64,000 nt of DNA from Aminobacter aganoensis. GTDB lineage: Bacteria > Pseudomonadota > Alphaproteobacteria > Rhizobiales > Rhizobiaceae. Below are positions 8,238 to 16,099 of this stretch, piece after piece. A program made the position numbers and the translations under genes. Below the pieces are notes generated by a model. That model had not been told where the DNA came from. It worked only from the letters and a program-made list of their open reading frames with translations, and made no database searches. The first letter of the stretch is position 1; the number at the start of each line of letters is the position of its first letter. The DNA lies in contig NZ_JACHOU010000010.1 of assembly GCF_014206975.1 (NCBI RefSeq), positions 62,001 through 126,000 on the forward strand, read 5' to 3'.

Positions 8238-9161
8238 ATGGACGACAGGATCTACACCATCGGCGAGCTTTCGAAGCTGAGCGGCATCGCCGTTCGAAAG
8301 CTCCGTTTCTACTCCGACAGGGGACTTCTGCCCCCGACGATCAGGGCGGAGAGCGGCTACCGCATGTATTCGGGTGCCGACCTCGAACGGCTGGGCCTTA
8401 TCCTCGCCTTGCGCGACGCCGGCGTCAGCCTCGCCGAAATCGGCAACATCCTGTCGAACCGCCTCGCCATCTCGGCCGTGCTGGAGCTCAGGCTCAAGGC
8501 GCTCGAGGCGGAAATCAAGTCCAAGCGCCGTGTCGCCGCCGCCCTCAGGGCGGCCATCCGGGTCCCCGACCCGACAACAGACGACCTCAGGAGAATATGG
8601 ACCGTGACAAAACTCTCCCAGACCGAATTCCGCGCCGCCATCGAGCGCTTCTTTGAAGATGTGGCCTCGGAAGCCAACGTTTCGCCGGAGTGGAAGAAGC
8701 AGATGATCGACGCTTCGACACCCGACCTGCCCGACGATCCCACGCCCGAGCAGGTCGACGCCTGGACCGAACTCATGGCCTTCGTTTCGGACAAGGAATA
8801 TGTCGTCGAGCTGCGCAACAGCATGTCGTCGATGTGGGATGGCGAGTTCGATCCCACAGCCTATGCCGAAGCCTCCAACGCCACCTTCGCCCGTGTTCGC
8901 GAAGCCATCGACAAGGGCGAGACGCCGGAGTCCGAAACCGGCAGGGCGATCGCCCGCGACTGGCTGGTTGGTTCGGCCAAGGCGATGAACAGGACGCCCG
9001 ACAAGGCTTTCCTGGACTGGCACGACAACCAGTACCGCAAATACCACGGGCGCTCGGCCCGCTATTACGAGCTGCTCCGCATCCTCAGGGGCGACCGGCA
9101 GCCCGACACCATCAGCGAGGAATGGAGCTGGATCAACGCGGCGATGGGCGCGGCGTTCTGA
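8238..9161 (+). CDS. MerR-family transcriptional regulator with long effector domain (TipAS-like)
   Basis: Regulator of 307 residues. The N-terminal MerR winged helix is clear: I-Y-T-I-G-E-L-S-K-L-S-G-I-A-V-R-K-L-R-F-Y with G-L-L-P-P and G-Y-R-M-Y following, then a dimerisation helix to about residue 120. The C-terminal ~190 residues are acidic and helical and resemble the TipAS drug-binding fold of TipA/Mta-type regulators (by layout; weak by sequence). Start ATG 8238 has an AAGGGG box. That box overlaps the -10 hexamer of the operator promoter, so transcripts from it would be almost leaderless. A strong terminator follows. Confidence 0.87.
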   Translation: MDDRIYTIGELSKLSGIAVRKLRFYSDRGLLPPTIRAESGYRMYSGADLERLGLILALRDAGVSLAEIGNILSNRLAISAVLELRLKALEAEIKSKRRVAAALRAAIRVPDPTTDDLRRIWTVTKLSQTEFRAAIERFFEDVASEANVSPEWKKQMIDASTPDLPDDPTPEQVDAWTELMAFVSDKEYVVELRNSMSSMWDGEFDPTAYAEASNATFARVREAIDKGETPESETGRAIARDWLVGSAKAMNRTPDKAFLDWHDNQYRKYHGRSARYYELLRILRGDRQPDTISEEWSWINAAMGAAF

Positions 9162-9204
9162 TCTGGCGCAGGGTCAGCATTGATCGAACACGGCCCGCTA
9201 AACG

Positions 9205-9243
9205 ACGAAGGGCCCGCGCGGCGGGCCCTTCGTGTTCGTTTGG
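9205..9243 (+). terminator. Rho-independent terminator after the merR gene
   Basis: A 13-bp perfect stem (9205-9217 with 9221-9233), loop GCG, containing GGGCCCGC, followed by GTTCGTTT. It lies 43 bases after the stop codon. Confidence 0.8.
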
Positions 9244-9428
9244 CTGGGTGCCTTCTGTCGTGAGCGCGTCCTCAACTCGTCGCCTGAACGAGTCGAACTG
9301 CGCTTCTTCCGAACAGTCTGCCACTTCGCTCGATTGCCAGTGCGGGAGGAGAATACGCGATGACTGCTGTCATTGCATGGATTCTGGTGTCGAGCTGTGC
9401 TTCACTTGGTCCAATCGTTGGGAACAAC

Positions 9429-9854
9429 ATGAGCACCTCAGACACGCCAATCAGAGCCGAGGCCAACAGTTCGGTGGTCGCCAGAAATTATGCCTTCATT
9501 CTTGTCGGAGGCGTCTTCTTCCCATTGTTGATTGTCGCCCATTTTATAGCTCGGAAACGTAGCCGCCAGCCGGTCGGGTTCGAGCAAAGCCACTACCAGT
9601 TTCAGTATCGGACTACTTCGGTCACGTTGATCATTCTGCTTGCTTTGTGCGTCATCTGGATACTCCTCGTATCCCGAATGAGCCCGACAACTCCGTTGGA
9701 AGCGGCGCAGTATCAAATGAAGTTCAGCTTCGTTAGCCAGATAGGCTGGTTAGGTTTCGTTTGGACGGCGATTAGGGCTATTCGTGGGATCTATCTATCG
9801 GGGGCCAATAGGACGATCCAGAACTCAAAAACGCTGTGGGTTTGGCCCAGATAG
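9429..9854 (+). CDS. DUF4870/Tic20-like small membrane protein
   Basis: Membrane protein of 141 residues from the ATG at 9429 (M-S-T-S-D-T-P); an upstream in-frame ATG at 9360 would give 164 residues. Three hydrophobic segments are visible: Y-A-F-I-L-V-G-G-V-F-F-P-L-L-I-V, T-L-I-I-L-L-A-L-C-V-I-W-I-L-L-V, and I-G-W-L-G-F-V-W-T. The S-H-Y-Q-F-Q-Y-R-T between the first two, and the C-terminal R-A-I-R-G-I-Y-L-S, match DUF4870-type proteins. Function unknown. Base composition is clearly lower in GC than its neighbours, suggesting foreign origin. No partner gene is apparent. Confidence 0.65.
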   Translation: MSTSDTPIRAEANSSVVARNYAFILVGGVFFPLLIVAHFIARKRSRQPVGFEQSHYQFQYRTTSVTLIILLALCVIWILLVSRMSPTTPLEAAQYQMKFSFVSQIGWLGFVWTAIRAIRGIYLSGANRTIQNSKTLWVWPR

Positions 9855-9979
9855 CAACGCAGCAGACATCCGTCTTCCCCATGGACCGAGGATGGGCGCG
9901 GACCTTCGAATGGCAATACCAACTGCGATGAAATCGAAATGCTGTGACGCTTATTGGCCTGCGATCCCGTCGATGGCGC

Positions 9980-10012
9980 CAAACAAAAAAGGGCCCGCAA
10001 TGCGGGCCCTTT
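9980..10012 (-). terminator. Rho-independent terminator of ilvD
   Basis: Stem AAAGGGCCCGC / GCGGGCCCTTT (9988-9998 with 10002-10012), three-base loop. On the minus strand it is followed by a T-rich tract (9981-9990 read in reverse). It lies 20 bases past the ilvD stop. Confidence 0.88.
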
Positions 10013-10032
10013 GCATTCGTATCAGCGAAAAC

Positions 10033-11874
10033 TTATTCGAAGTCGCCGAGGTCGCGCACGGCACCGCGGTCGGCCGAGGTGGCGAAGGCGGCATAGGCCT
10101 TCAGCGCCTTGGTCACCTTGCGCTTGCGCACCTCCACAGGCTTCCAGCCCTTGGCGTCCTGCTCGGCGCGGCGGGTGGCGAGCGTCGCCTCGTCGACGCG
10201 CAGGCTGATGGTGCGGTTGGGGATGTCGATGTCGATGATGTCGCCCTCGCGCACCAGCCCGATCGTGCCGCCATTCGCCGCTTCCGGCGAGACGTGGCCG
10301 ATCGACAGGCCAGAGGTGCCGCCCGAGAAGCGGCCGTCGGTCAGCAGCGCGCAGGCTTTGCCCAGGCCCTTCGACTTGAGGTAGCTGGTCGGGTAGAGCA
10401 TTTCCTGCATGCCGGGGCCGCCCTTCGGGCCCTCGTAGCGGATCACCACCACGTCGCCGGCCTTGACCTCATTGGCGAGGATCGCCTTGACCGACGCGTC
10501 CTGGCTCTCGAACACCCGCGCCGGGCCGGAGAATTTCAGGATCGACTCGTCGACGCCGGCGGTCTTCACCACGCAGCCGTTGAGCGCGATGTTGCCCTTC
10601 AGCACGGCCAGGCCGCCATCCTTGGAAAATGCGTGCTCGGCCGAGCGGATGACGCCGTTTTCACGGTCGGTGTCGAGCTCGTCCCAGCGCCGGTCCTGGC
10701 TGAAAGCCGTCTGGGTGGGCACGCCGCCGGGTGCGGCGAGGAAGAAGTCGCGCACCGCCTGGCTCTTGGTTCGCGACGTGTCCCAATGGTCGATGGCTTC
10801 GCCGATCGTCGCCGTGTGCACGGTCGGCAGGTCGCGGTTCAGCAGGCCGGCCTTGTCGAGCTGGCCGAGGATGGCGAAAATGCCGCCGGCGCGATGCACG
10901 TCTTCCATGTGCACGTCCTGCTTGGCCGGCGCCACCTTGCACAGCACCGGCACCTTACGCGACAGCGCGTCGATGTCGTCCTGGTCGAAGTCGATCTCGC
11001 CTTCATGGGCGGAGGCCAGGATGTGCAGAACGGTGTTGGTCGACCCGCCCATGGCGATGTCGAGCGCCATGGCGTTTTCGAACGCGCCCTTCGACGCCAC
11101 GCTGCGCGGCAGCACGCTCTCGTCGTTCTGCTCGTAATAGCGCTGTGCCAGGTCGACGATCAGGTGTCCTGCCTCGACGAACAGCCGCTTGCGGTCGGCA
11201 TGCGTCGCCAGCGTCGAGCCGTTGCCGGGCAGCGACAGGCCGAGCGCCTCGGTCAGGCAGTTCATCGAATTGGCCGTGAACATGCCCGAGCACGAGCCGC
11301 AGGTCGGGCAGGCCGAGCGCTCGATGATCTTGACGTCCTCGTCGGATACCTTGTCGTCGGCGGCGGCGACCATGGCGTCGACCAGGTCGAGCGCCACGTT
11401 CTTGCCGCCGAGCACCACCTTGCCGGCTTCCATCGGGCCGCCCGAGACGAACACCGCGGGGATGTTGAGGCGCATGGCGGCCATCAGCATGCCGGGCGTG
11501 ATCTTGTCGCAGTTGGAGATGCAGACCATGGCGTCGGCGCAGTGCGCGTTGACCATGTATTCGACGCTGTCGGCAATGATCTCGCGGCTCGGCAGCGAAT
11601 AGAGCATGCCGTCATGGCCCATGGCGATGCCGTCGTCGACGGCGATGGTGTTGAACTCCTTGGCCACGCCGCCGGCCGCCTCGATCTCGCGGGCGACGAG
11701 CTGGCCGAGGTCCTTGAGGTGGACGTGGCCCGGCACGAACTGGGTGAAGGAGTTCACCACGGCGATGATCGGCTTGCCGAAATCGGTGTCTTTCATGCCG
11801 GTGGCGCGCCATAGGCCACGGGCGCCCGCCATGTTGCGGCCGTGAGTGGTGGTGCGCGAACGATAAGCAGGCAT
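10033..11874 (-). CDS. ilvD: Dihydroxy-acid dehydratase
   Basis: Fe-S dehydratase of branched-chain amino acid synthesis: converts 2,3-dihydroxy-isovalerate and -methylvalerate to the 2-oxo acids; cytoplasmic. 613 residues from the ATG at 11874 ([13 protein letters not shown]), in line with the ~616-residue enteric enzyme, which it resembles closely throughout. Cluster ligands are visible in [12 protein letters not shown] and [23 protein letters not shown] and H-V-S-P-E-A mark the C-terminal swivelling domain. An M-R-E-P-P extension 15 bases earlier is not conserved in the family. Single-gene unit with its own terminator. Confidence 0.97.
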   Translation of the reverse strand: MPAYRSRTTTHGRNMAGARGLWRATGMKDTDFGKPIIAVVNSFTQFVPGHVHLKDLGQLVAREIEAAGGVAKEFNTIAVDDGIAMGHDGMLYSLPSREIIADSVEYMVNAHCADAMVCISNCDKITPGMLMAAMRLNIPAVFVSGGPMEAGKVVLGGKNVALDLVDAMVAAADDKVSDEDVKIIERSACPTCGSCSGMFTANSMNCLTEALGLSLPGNGSTLATHADRKRLFVEAGHLIVDLAQRYYEQNDESVLPRSVASKGAFENAMALDIAMGGSTNTVLHILASAHEGEIDFDQDDIDALSRKVPVLCKVAPAKQDVHMEDVHRAGGIFAILGQLDKAGLLNRDLPTVHTATIGEAIDHWDTSRTKSQAVRDFFLAAPGGVPTQTAFSQDRRWDELDTDRENGVIRSAEHAFSKDGGLAVLKGNIALNGCVVKTAGVDESILKFSGPARVFESQDASVKAILANEVKAGDVVVIRYEGPKGGPGMQEMLYPTSYLKSKGLGKACALLTDGRFSGGTSGLSIGHVSPEAANGGTIGLVREGDIIDIDIPNRTISLRVDEATLATRRAEQDAKGWKPVEVRKRKVTKALKAYAAFATSADRGAVRDLGDFE

Positions 11875-12015
11875 GGGGGGCTCTCTCATACAATAGATGG
11901 CTAACAGTGGGATTGAGCCACTATCGCCCCTGCGTCAACCATTTTCCGCCTGAACGCCATTCTGGCATGCCGGCAGCGGGAAGCTGCCATGCGTCCAGCG
12001 CAGCCCGGCGGCGGT

Positions 12016-12894
12016 TCAACCCTTGGAGCTGGCTGATTTCTTGCCCTTGCGGCCGCGCCTCAGTTCGGCGACGCCGACCGTCAGGCCCATCGCCAGCGCC
12101 ATCGTCGCGGCCAGCGAGCGGAAGCCGCCGAAATCGGCCTCCGCCACCTCGAACCACACCTTGGCGAACTGCGCCAGCGGCGAGAACGCGCTGTCGGTGA
12201 TGGCGATGACGGGCACGTTGTTGGCCGACAGCACACGTGCCTCCTCGACGGTCGCCGAGGCATAGGGCGAAAAGCTGATGGCGATCACCGCGTCCCTGGA
12301 GCTGGCAAACGAGATGATCTCGGGGCTCAGGCCGGAGGCGGATTCGATCAGCTGGCTGCGCACGCCGAGCTTGCCCAGCGCATAGGCGATGTAGCTTGCG
12401 ACGGGATAGGAGCGGCGGCGGGCCAGGATGTAGATCGTCTCGGCGCCGTGCAGGATGTCGATGGCGCGGTCCAGCGTCTCGTCGTCGAGATTGCGCGACA
12501 TCACGTCGAGCGACTTGCTGGCCGCGGCGAGGAAGCCGTCGACGATGCGGCGGTTGGAGGTGCCTTCGTCGGCATCGCCGCGCACCACGGTCAGGCGTTC
12601 TTCGTAGGAGGTCGTCCGCTCCCTCAAGCGCTCGCGAAAGACCTGCTGCAGGCTGGTGAAGCCGTCATAGCCGAGATGCTGGGCAAAGCGGATCAGCGTC
12701 GACGGCTGCACGCCCGCCGATGTGGCGATGCTGGCGGCGGTGCCGAAGGCGATCTCGTCGGGATTGTCGAGCGCATAGGCCGCCACCTGCGCGATGCGCT
12801 TGGGCAGGCTCTCGCGGCGATCGAGGATCAGCGCCCGCAATGCCTCGAAATCGCGCGGCAGTGCCTCCGAAATCGTATCCGCCATGTCGTCCAT
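12016..12894 (-). CDS. RpiR/MurR-family regulator (HTH plus SIS domain)
   Basis: Regulator of 292 residues. The N-terminal HTH_6 domain (about 10-85) carries A-S-I-A-T-S-A-G-V-Q-P-S-T-L-I-R-F-A-Q-H-L-G-Y-like RpiR signatures; the SIS sugar-phosphate-binding domain (about 125-255) carries I-Y-I-L-A-R-R-R-S-Y-P-V and V-I-A-I-S-F-S-P-Y-A. The ATG at 12894 has a GGAGG box about 5 bases upstream. It is divergent from a Gfo/Idh/MocA oxidoreductase. That pairing in rhizobia usually means control of inositol or related sugar catabolism; the specific inducer is unknown. It ends in a lysine- and serine-rich tail. Confidence 0.88.
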   Translation of the reverse strand: MDDMADTISEALPRDFEALRALILDRRESLPKRIAQVAAYALDNPDEIAFGTAASIATSAGVQPSTLIRFAQHLGYDGFTSLQQVFRERLRERTTSYEERLTVVRGDADEGTSNRRIVDGFLAAASKSLDVMSRNLDDETLDRAIDILHGAETIYILARRRSYPVASYIAYALGKLGVRSQLIESASGLSPEIISFASSRDAVIAISFSPYASATVEEARVLSANNVPVIAITDSAFSPLAQFAKVWFEVAEADFGGFRSLAATMALAMGLTVGVAELRRGRKGKKSASSKG

Positions 12895-12949
12895 TCCGCC
12901 TCCGCCTATTCCACCATAACGCCGCGCCCACGGGCTGTCCAAATAAAAT

Positions 12950-13088
12950 GAACTGTATGTTCCATTTTCGCCAAAATTCGACTATTCAGTCCGCCATGAG
13001 CATGATCCCGAAAAGTGGGAACCGGTCTCGTGGACCGGATCACGCTCCGACAACAAGGAATTCGCCGCATTCCGATGCCTCGGAATGC
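12950..13088. promoter_or_regulatory. Candidate operators in the RpiR/oxidoreductase divergent region
   Basis: Two dyads lie in the 222-bp gap. GAAC-TGTAT-GTTC at 12950-12962 is a short perfect inverted repeat in an AT-rich stretch, near the RpiR gene. GCATTCCGA-TGCC-TCGGAATGC at 13067-13088 is a perfect 9-bp stem ending 15 bases before the Shine-Dalgarno of the oxidoreductase. Either could be the RpiR operator; the second could also be a leader hairpin. Confidence 0.4.
12998..13047. repeat. Rhizobial 'atgatcccgaaaagtggg' intergenic repeat
   Basis: Contains GCATGATCCCGAAAAGTGGG followed by AACCGGT and an imperfect inverse GACCGGATCACGCTC. I recognise this as a widespread Rhizobiales intergenic repeat (from memory, not searched). 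Confidence 0.6.
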
Positions 13089-13116
13089 GTAGTCCTATAA
13101 ACCGGGAGTGCGTGAA

Positions 13117-14226
13117 GTGACAGGTGTAGGTCTTATCGGAACCGGCTTCATGGGCAAGTGCCATGCGCTGGCGTGGAATTCGGTGCGCACGGTGTTCGGC
13201 GACGTGGCGAAAGTCAGGCTCGTCCATCTCGGCGAGGCCAACGCCGATCTCGCCAGGCAGCGTGCCTCCGAACTCGGCTTCGACAGGGCGTCGGGCGACT
13301 GGCGCGCCGTCGTCGCCGACCCCGAGGTCGACGTAATCTCGCTGACCACGCCCAACCAATTCCACCCCGAAATGGCCATCGCCATCCTCGAGGCCGGCAA
13401 GCACCTGTGGTGCGAAAAGCCGATGGCGCCGACGCTCGCCGAGGCCGAGGCCATGGCGGCGGCCGCCCGCAAGTCGGGCAAGACCGCAGTGCTCGGCTAC
13501 AACTACATCCAGAGCCCGGCCATCCGCCACATCAGGCAATTGCTCGACGAAAAGATCATCGGCGAGGTCAACCATCTCCGCGTCGAGATGGACGAGGACT
13601 TCATGGCCGACCCCGAGGCCCCGTTCTTCTGGAAGCACGAAGCCAAGTCAGGCTACGGCGCGCTCGACGATTTCGCCGTCCATCCGCTGTCGCTGATATC
13701 GGCCCTGTTCGGCTGCGTCGGTTCGGTCATGTGCGACATGGCCAAGCCCTATCCCGACCGTCAGGTCGCCGGCGGCGGCCGCCGCGCGGTCGAGACCTAC
13801 GACATCGCCTCCAGCCTGATCCACCTCCAAAACGGCGTCTCCGGCACGCTTCTGGTCAACCGCTCCGCCTGGGGCCGCAAGGGCCGCATCCAGGTCCAAA
13901 TCTTCGGCTCCAAGGGGTCGATCGTCTTCGACCAGGAGCGCTTCAACGAGATCCAGCTCTACGTCACTTCGGATCGTGCGACCGAACAAGGCTACCGCAC
14001 CATCCTCGCCGCTCCCGTCCACGAGCCCTACGGCAAGTTCATCCCCGCCCCCGGCCACGGCCTCGGCTTCAACGATCTGAAGACCATCGAATGCCGCGAA
14101 CTCCTCGCCCGCATTGCCGGTCAACCCGCGCGCGTCATCGACTTCGACGAGGGCCTGGAGATCGAACGCACGGTGCATGCAATGGCGCGGTCGTTTGCGG
14201 AGCAGAAGTGGGTGAAGGTGAGGTAG
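13117..14226 (+). CDS. Gfo/Idh/MocA-family oxidoreductase
   Basis: NAD(P)-dependent dehydrogenase acting on a sugar, inositol or related polyol; cytoplasmic. The Rossmann motif G-V-G-L-I-G-T-G-F-M-G-K-C-H-A-L-A opens the protein, and the catalytic E-K-P motif is in W-C-E-K-P-M-A-P-T. The C-terminal alpha/beta domain includes D-D-F-A-V-H-P-L, with the His expected at the active site. The GTG at 13117 is chosen because GGGAG ends 8 bases upstream; the GTG at 13108 would overlap that box. About 369 residues. Divergent from the RpiR regulator, its likely controller. Confidence 0.9.
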   Translation: MTGVGLIGTGFMGKCHALAWNSVRTVFGDVAKVRLVHLGEANADLARQRASELGFDRASGDWRAVVADPEVDVISLTTPNQFHPEMAIAILEAGKHLWCEKPMAPTLAEAEAMAAAARKSGKTAVLGYNYIQSPAIRHIRQLLDEKIIGEVNHLRVEMDEDFMADPEAPFFWKHEAKSGYGALDDFAVHPLSLISALFGCVGSVMCDMAKPYPDRQVAGGGRRAVETYDIASSLIHLQNGVSGTLLVNRSAWGRKGRIQVQIFGSKGSIVFDQERFNEIQLYVTSDRATEQGYRTILAAPVHEPYGKFIPAPGHGLGFNDLKTIECRELLARIAGQPARVIDFDEGLEIERTVHAMARSFAEQKWVKVR

Positions 14227-14250
14227 GGCGTACGCTCTACGCCTCAGTAG

Positions 14251-14341
14251 CCCTCATGGTGAGCTTGTCGAACCACGAGGGCGCTAGGCATCCCATTCTG
14301 CGGGCCAGGACCCCCATGGTTCGACAGGCTCACCATGAGGG
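14251..14341. repeat. Inverted repeat with 25-bp arms (rhizobial palindromic element)
   Basis: Arms CCCTCATGGTGAGCTTGTCG... (14251-14275) and its inverse (14317-14341) match at 24 of 25 positions, separated by 41 bp. The right arm contains the stop codon of the membrane-protein gene on the minus strand. A variant of the same core (CTCATCCTGAGCTTGTCGAA) recurs at 56659-56684. Confidence 0.85.
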
Positions 14342-15049
14342 TCTCGCGGAAGCTCTTCCCCACCCCACCTGCACCACATAAAACGCCAGCAAGATCGCCG
14401 CGTTCATCTCGAGCACTTCCTCGACGGCGGCCAGCGCGCGCGAGGAAGTCGCTATGTCGATCGCCTGCGCCAGGCCGATGAAGCCGACATGCAGGAAAAG
14501 CAGTGCGTGGCCCGACAGCCAGCCCGTCGTCCCGGCCATGTTGCGCGCGATCTGGCGTGCCGCGAACAGCACCAGCCCGGCCGACAAGGCGAGCACGAGC
14601 GCCACCAGCAGCCAAGCCAGGTTGTGGCTCACCTGTTGCAGCAGGCGAAACGCCAGGATCAGCAGGTCGTGGAAGCCGTCGAGCTGTCCGCCGCCATAGA
14701 GCGGCAGCGGCTGGAGCCCGAACAGCCGCGAGCCGAAGCTGGTCTCGTCCAGGAACTCGGCGAGCCCGATCAGGCCGGCCAGGACGACCGCGAACCGCGC
14801 ACCGCGCAGAATGGTAGAGGCCGCGGCGCCCAGGACGGCTGCGGCCAGGAAGATCACCGTCCCCGTCTCGACGATGCCGTCCTCCTGGAGCAGCAACTGG
14901 CGGATGCCGGGCGCAAGGATTGCTGCGAGTGCCGCCGCCGCAGTGACGGCGCCGACCAGTGCCAGCGCCGCGACGAGGAGGCGCAGCTGCCCGCGCCGTC
15001 CCGGGTCTGGCGTCGCGCCGGCCAGTGGGGAATACGCAAAGTCCGCCAT
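14330..15049 (-). CDS. Conserved hypothetical polytopic membrane protein
   Basis: 239 residues, about six hydrophobic segments. The loop after the first helix has L-Q-E-D-G-I-V-E-T-G-T, and a later loop has A-E-F-L-D-E-T-S-F-G-S-R-L-F-G. I read these as a variant of the E-D-G-x-x-E-W and G-E-E-I-S-W-G-Q-R-x-F-G signatures of an uncharacterised bacterial membrane-protein family. Function unknown. The last codons (R-P-S-W-stop) are supplied by the arm of a palindromic repeat, so the original C-terminus may have been replaced. Convergent with the oxidoreductase gene. Confidence 0.72.
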   Translation of the reverse strand: MADFAYSPLAGATPDPGRRGQLRLLVAALALVGAVTAAAALAAILAPGIRQLLLQEDGIVETGTVIFLAAAVLGAAASTILRGARFAVVLAGLIGLAEFLDETSFGSRLFGLQPLPLYGGGQLDGFHDLLILAFRLLQQVSHNLAWLLVALVLALSAGLVLFAARQIARNMAGTTGWLSGHALLFLHVGFIGLAQAIDIATSSRALAAVEEVLEMNAAILLAFYVVQVGWGRASARPSW

Positions 15050-15269
15050 GGACCTCTCCTGTCACAAATCCGTCAAGTGCCTGTCACGGTAAGCGTCATT
15101 CCGGCGAAGCAAGGGCGGCGCCGATCACTCTTGGCGACCGTCTGTGACAGGAGGCCCCCTGTAAATTGCCGCAGCGGCTCAGTCGCCCCCGACTGCGTGT
15201 TGACACCCGGCATCGAGCTTGTATCCAGTCGAACCACGGATTCGACTTTTCGTCGTCTGAGGGGGAAAC

Positions 15270-15914
15270 ATGAAACGTCTTGCCGTTGCTGCGGCTGTAG
15301 TGGTGTCAACTGCCGGGTCTGCTTTGGCGCAGGACGCAAGCCGGGTCGGCGTCGACTGGTCCGGCGTCTATGTCGGCGCGTTCGCTGGTGGCGCCAATGG
15401 CGATGCGTCATACACCAACGTGCCCGTTGGCATTCCCGATGTGGGCGCGATCGATGGCGGCCTTGCCGGCCTGAAAGCAGGCTATCGCTTCCAATACGGG
15501 CCGGCGGTGGTGGGCGTGTCCGTGGACGGAGCGCTGGCCAACGTCAAGGGCATGGTAGGCAGCTTCAATCATGCCCGGTTCAAGGTCGAATGGCTGGCAA
15601 CCGCCAACGCCCAGCTTGGCCTGGCGTTCGGTCGCGCACTGGTCTACGGCACCGCCGGCGGCGCGCTGGTCGGTCTCCAGCACGACTATGACTCGGTAGC
15701 GTCCGTTGACGTTTCTTATCCCCGCCGCACGCACTCGGGCTATGCCGTCGGCGGCGGCGCCGAATATGCATTTGCGGACAAGGCCTCGATCAGTTTCGAA
15801 ATCCGCCATTTTGTCCTTGAGGAGGAGACCTTTCCCCAGGTGCTCAATGTGATGGGTCACGCCGTCGATGCCAATTTCACCGCCGGCACCATCGGATTGA
15901 ACGTCAGGTTCTAA
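15270..15914 (+). CDS. Outer-membrane beta-barrel protein (Omp25/Omp31-like)
   Basis: 214 residues. A Sec signal peptide (M-K-R-L-A-V-A-A-A-V-V-V...A-L-A-Q) is cleaved after A-L-A, followed by W-S-G-V-Y-V-G-A-F-A-G-G, the usual first strand of rhizobial and brucella porin-like small barrels. Alternating amphipathic strands run to a terminal N-V-R-F, the C-terminal aromatic that BAM recognises. Probably an 8-stranded barrel. The start ATG has a GGGGGAAAC region upstream. Role unknown; surface structure or adhesion is plausible. Confidence 0.85.
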   Translation: MKRLAVAAAVVVSTAGSALAQDASRVGVDWSGVYVGAFAGGANGDASYTNVPVGIPDVGAIDGGLAGLKAGYRFQYGPAVVGVSVDGALANVKGMVGSFNHARFKVEWLATANAQLGLAFGRALVYGTAGGALVGLQHDYDSVASVDVSYPRRTHSGYAVGGGAEYAFADKASISFEIRHFVLEEETFPQVLNVMGHAVDANFTAGTIGLNVRF

Positions 15915-16099
15915 GAGATCGTCGTCGCGCGCCGTGCGCATCGGCCGGCCACGCTGCGATACCGTCAAATGCTTTGCCTGGGACATCGGCGTGGCCGTCC
16001 CGCCGCAGGTGCTCCGGCCGCCGAGCTTGCCTCGTGGCGGCCTGCACTGGTATTGCCGGCCGGACCGCCTGCGCGGCGGAAAAAGGCGGAACGAACCCG

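Noticed and set aside
9784-11814. 676-residue plus-strand open frame
   Set aside because: Antisense to ilvD, whose identity is certain; the product is a His/Arg/Val-rich shadow.
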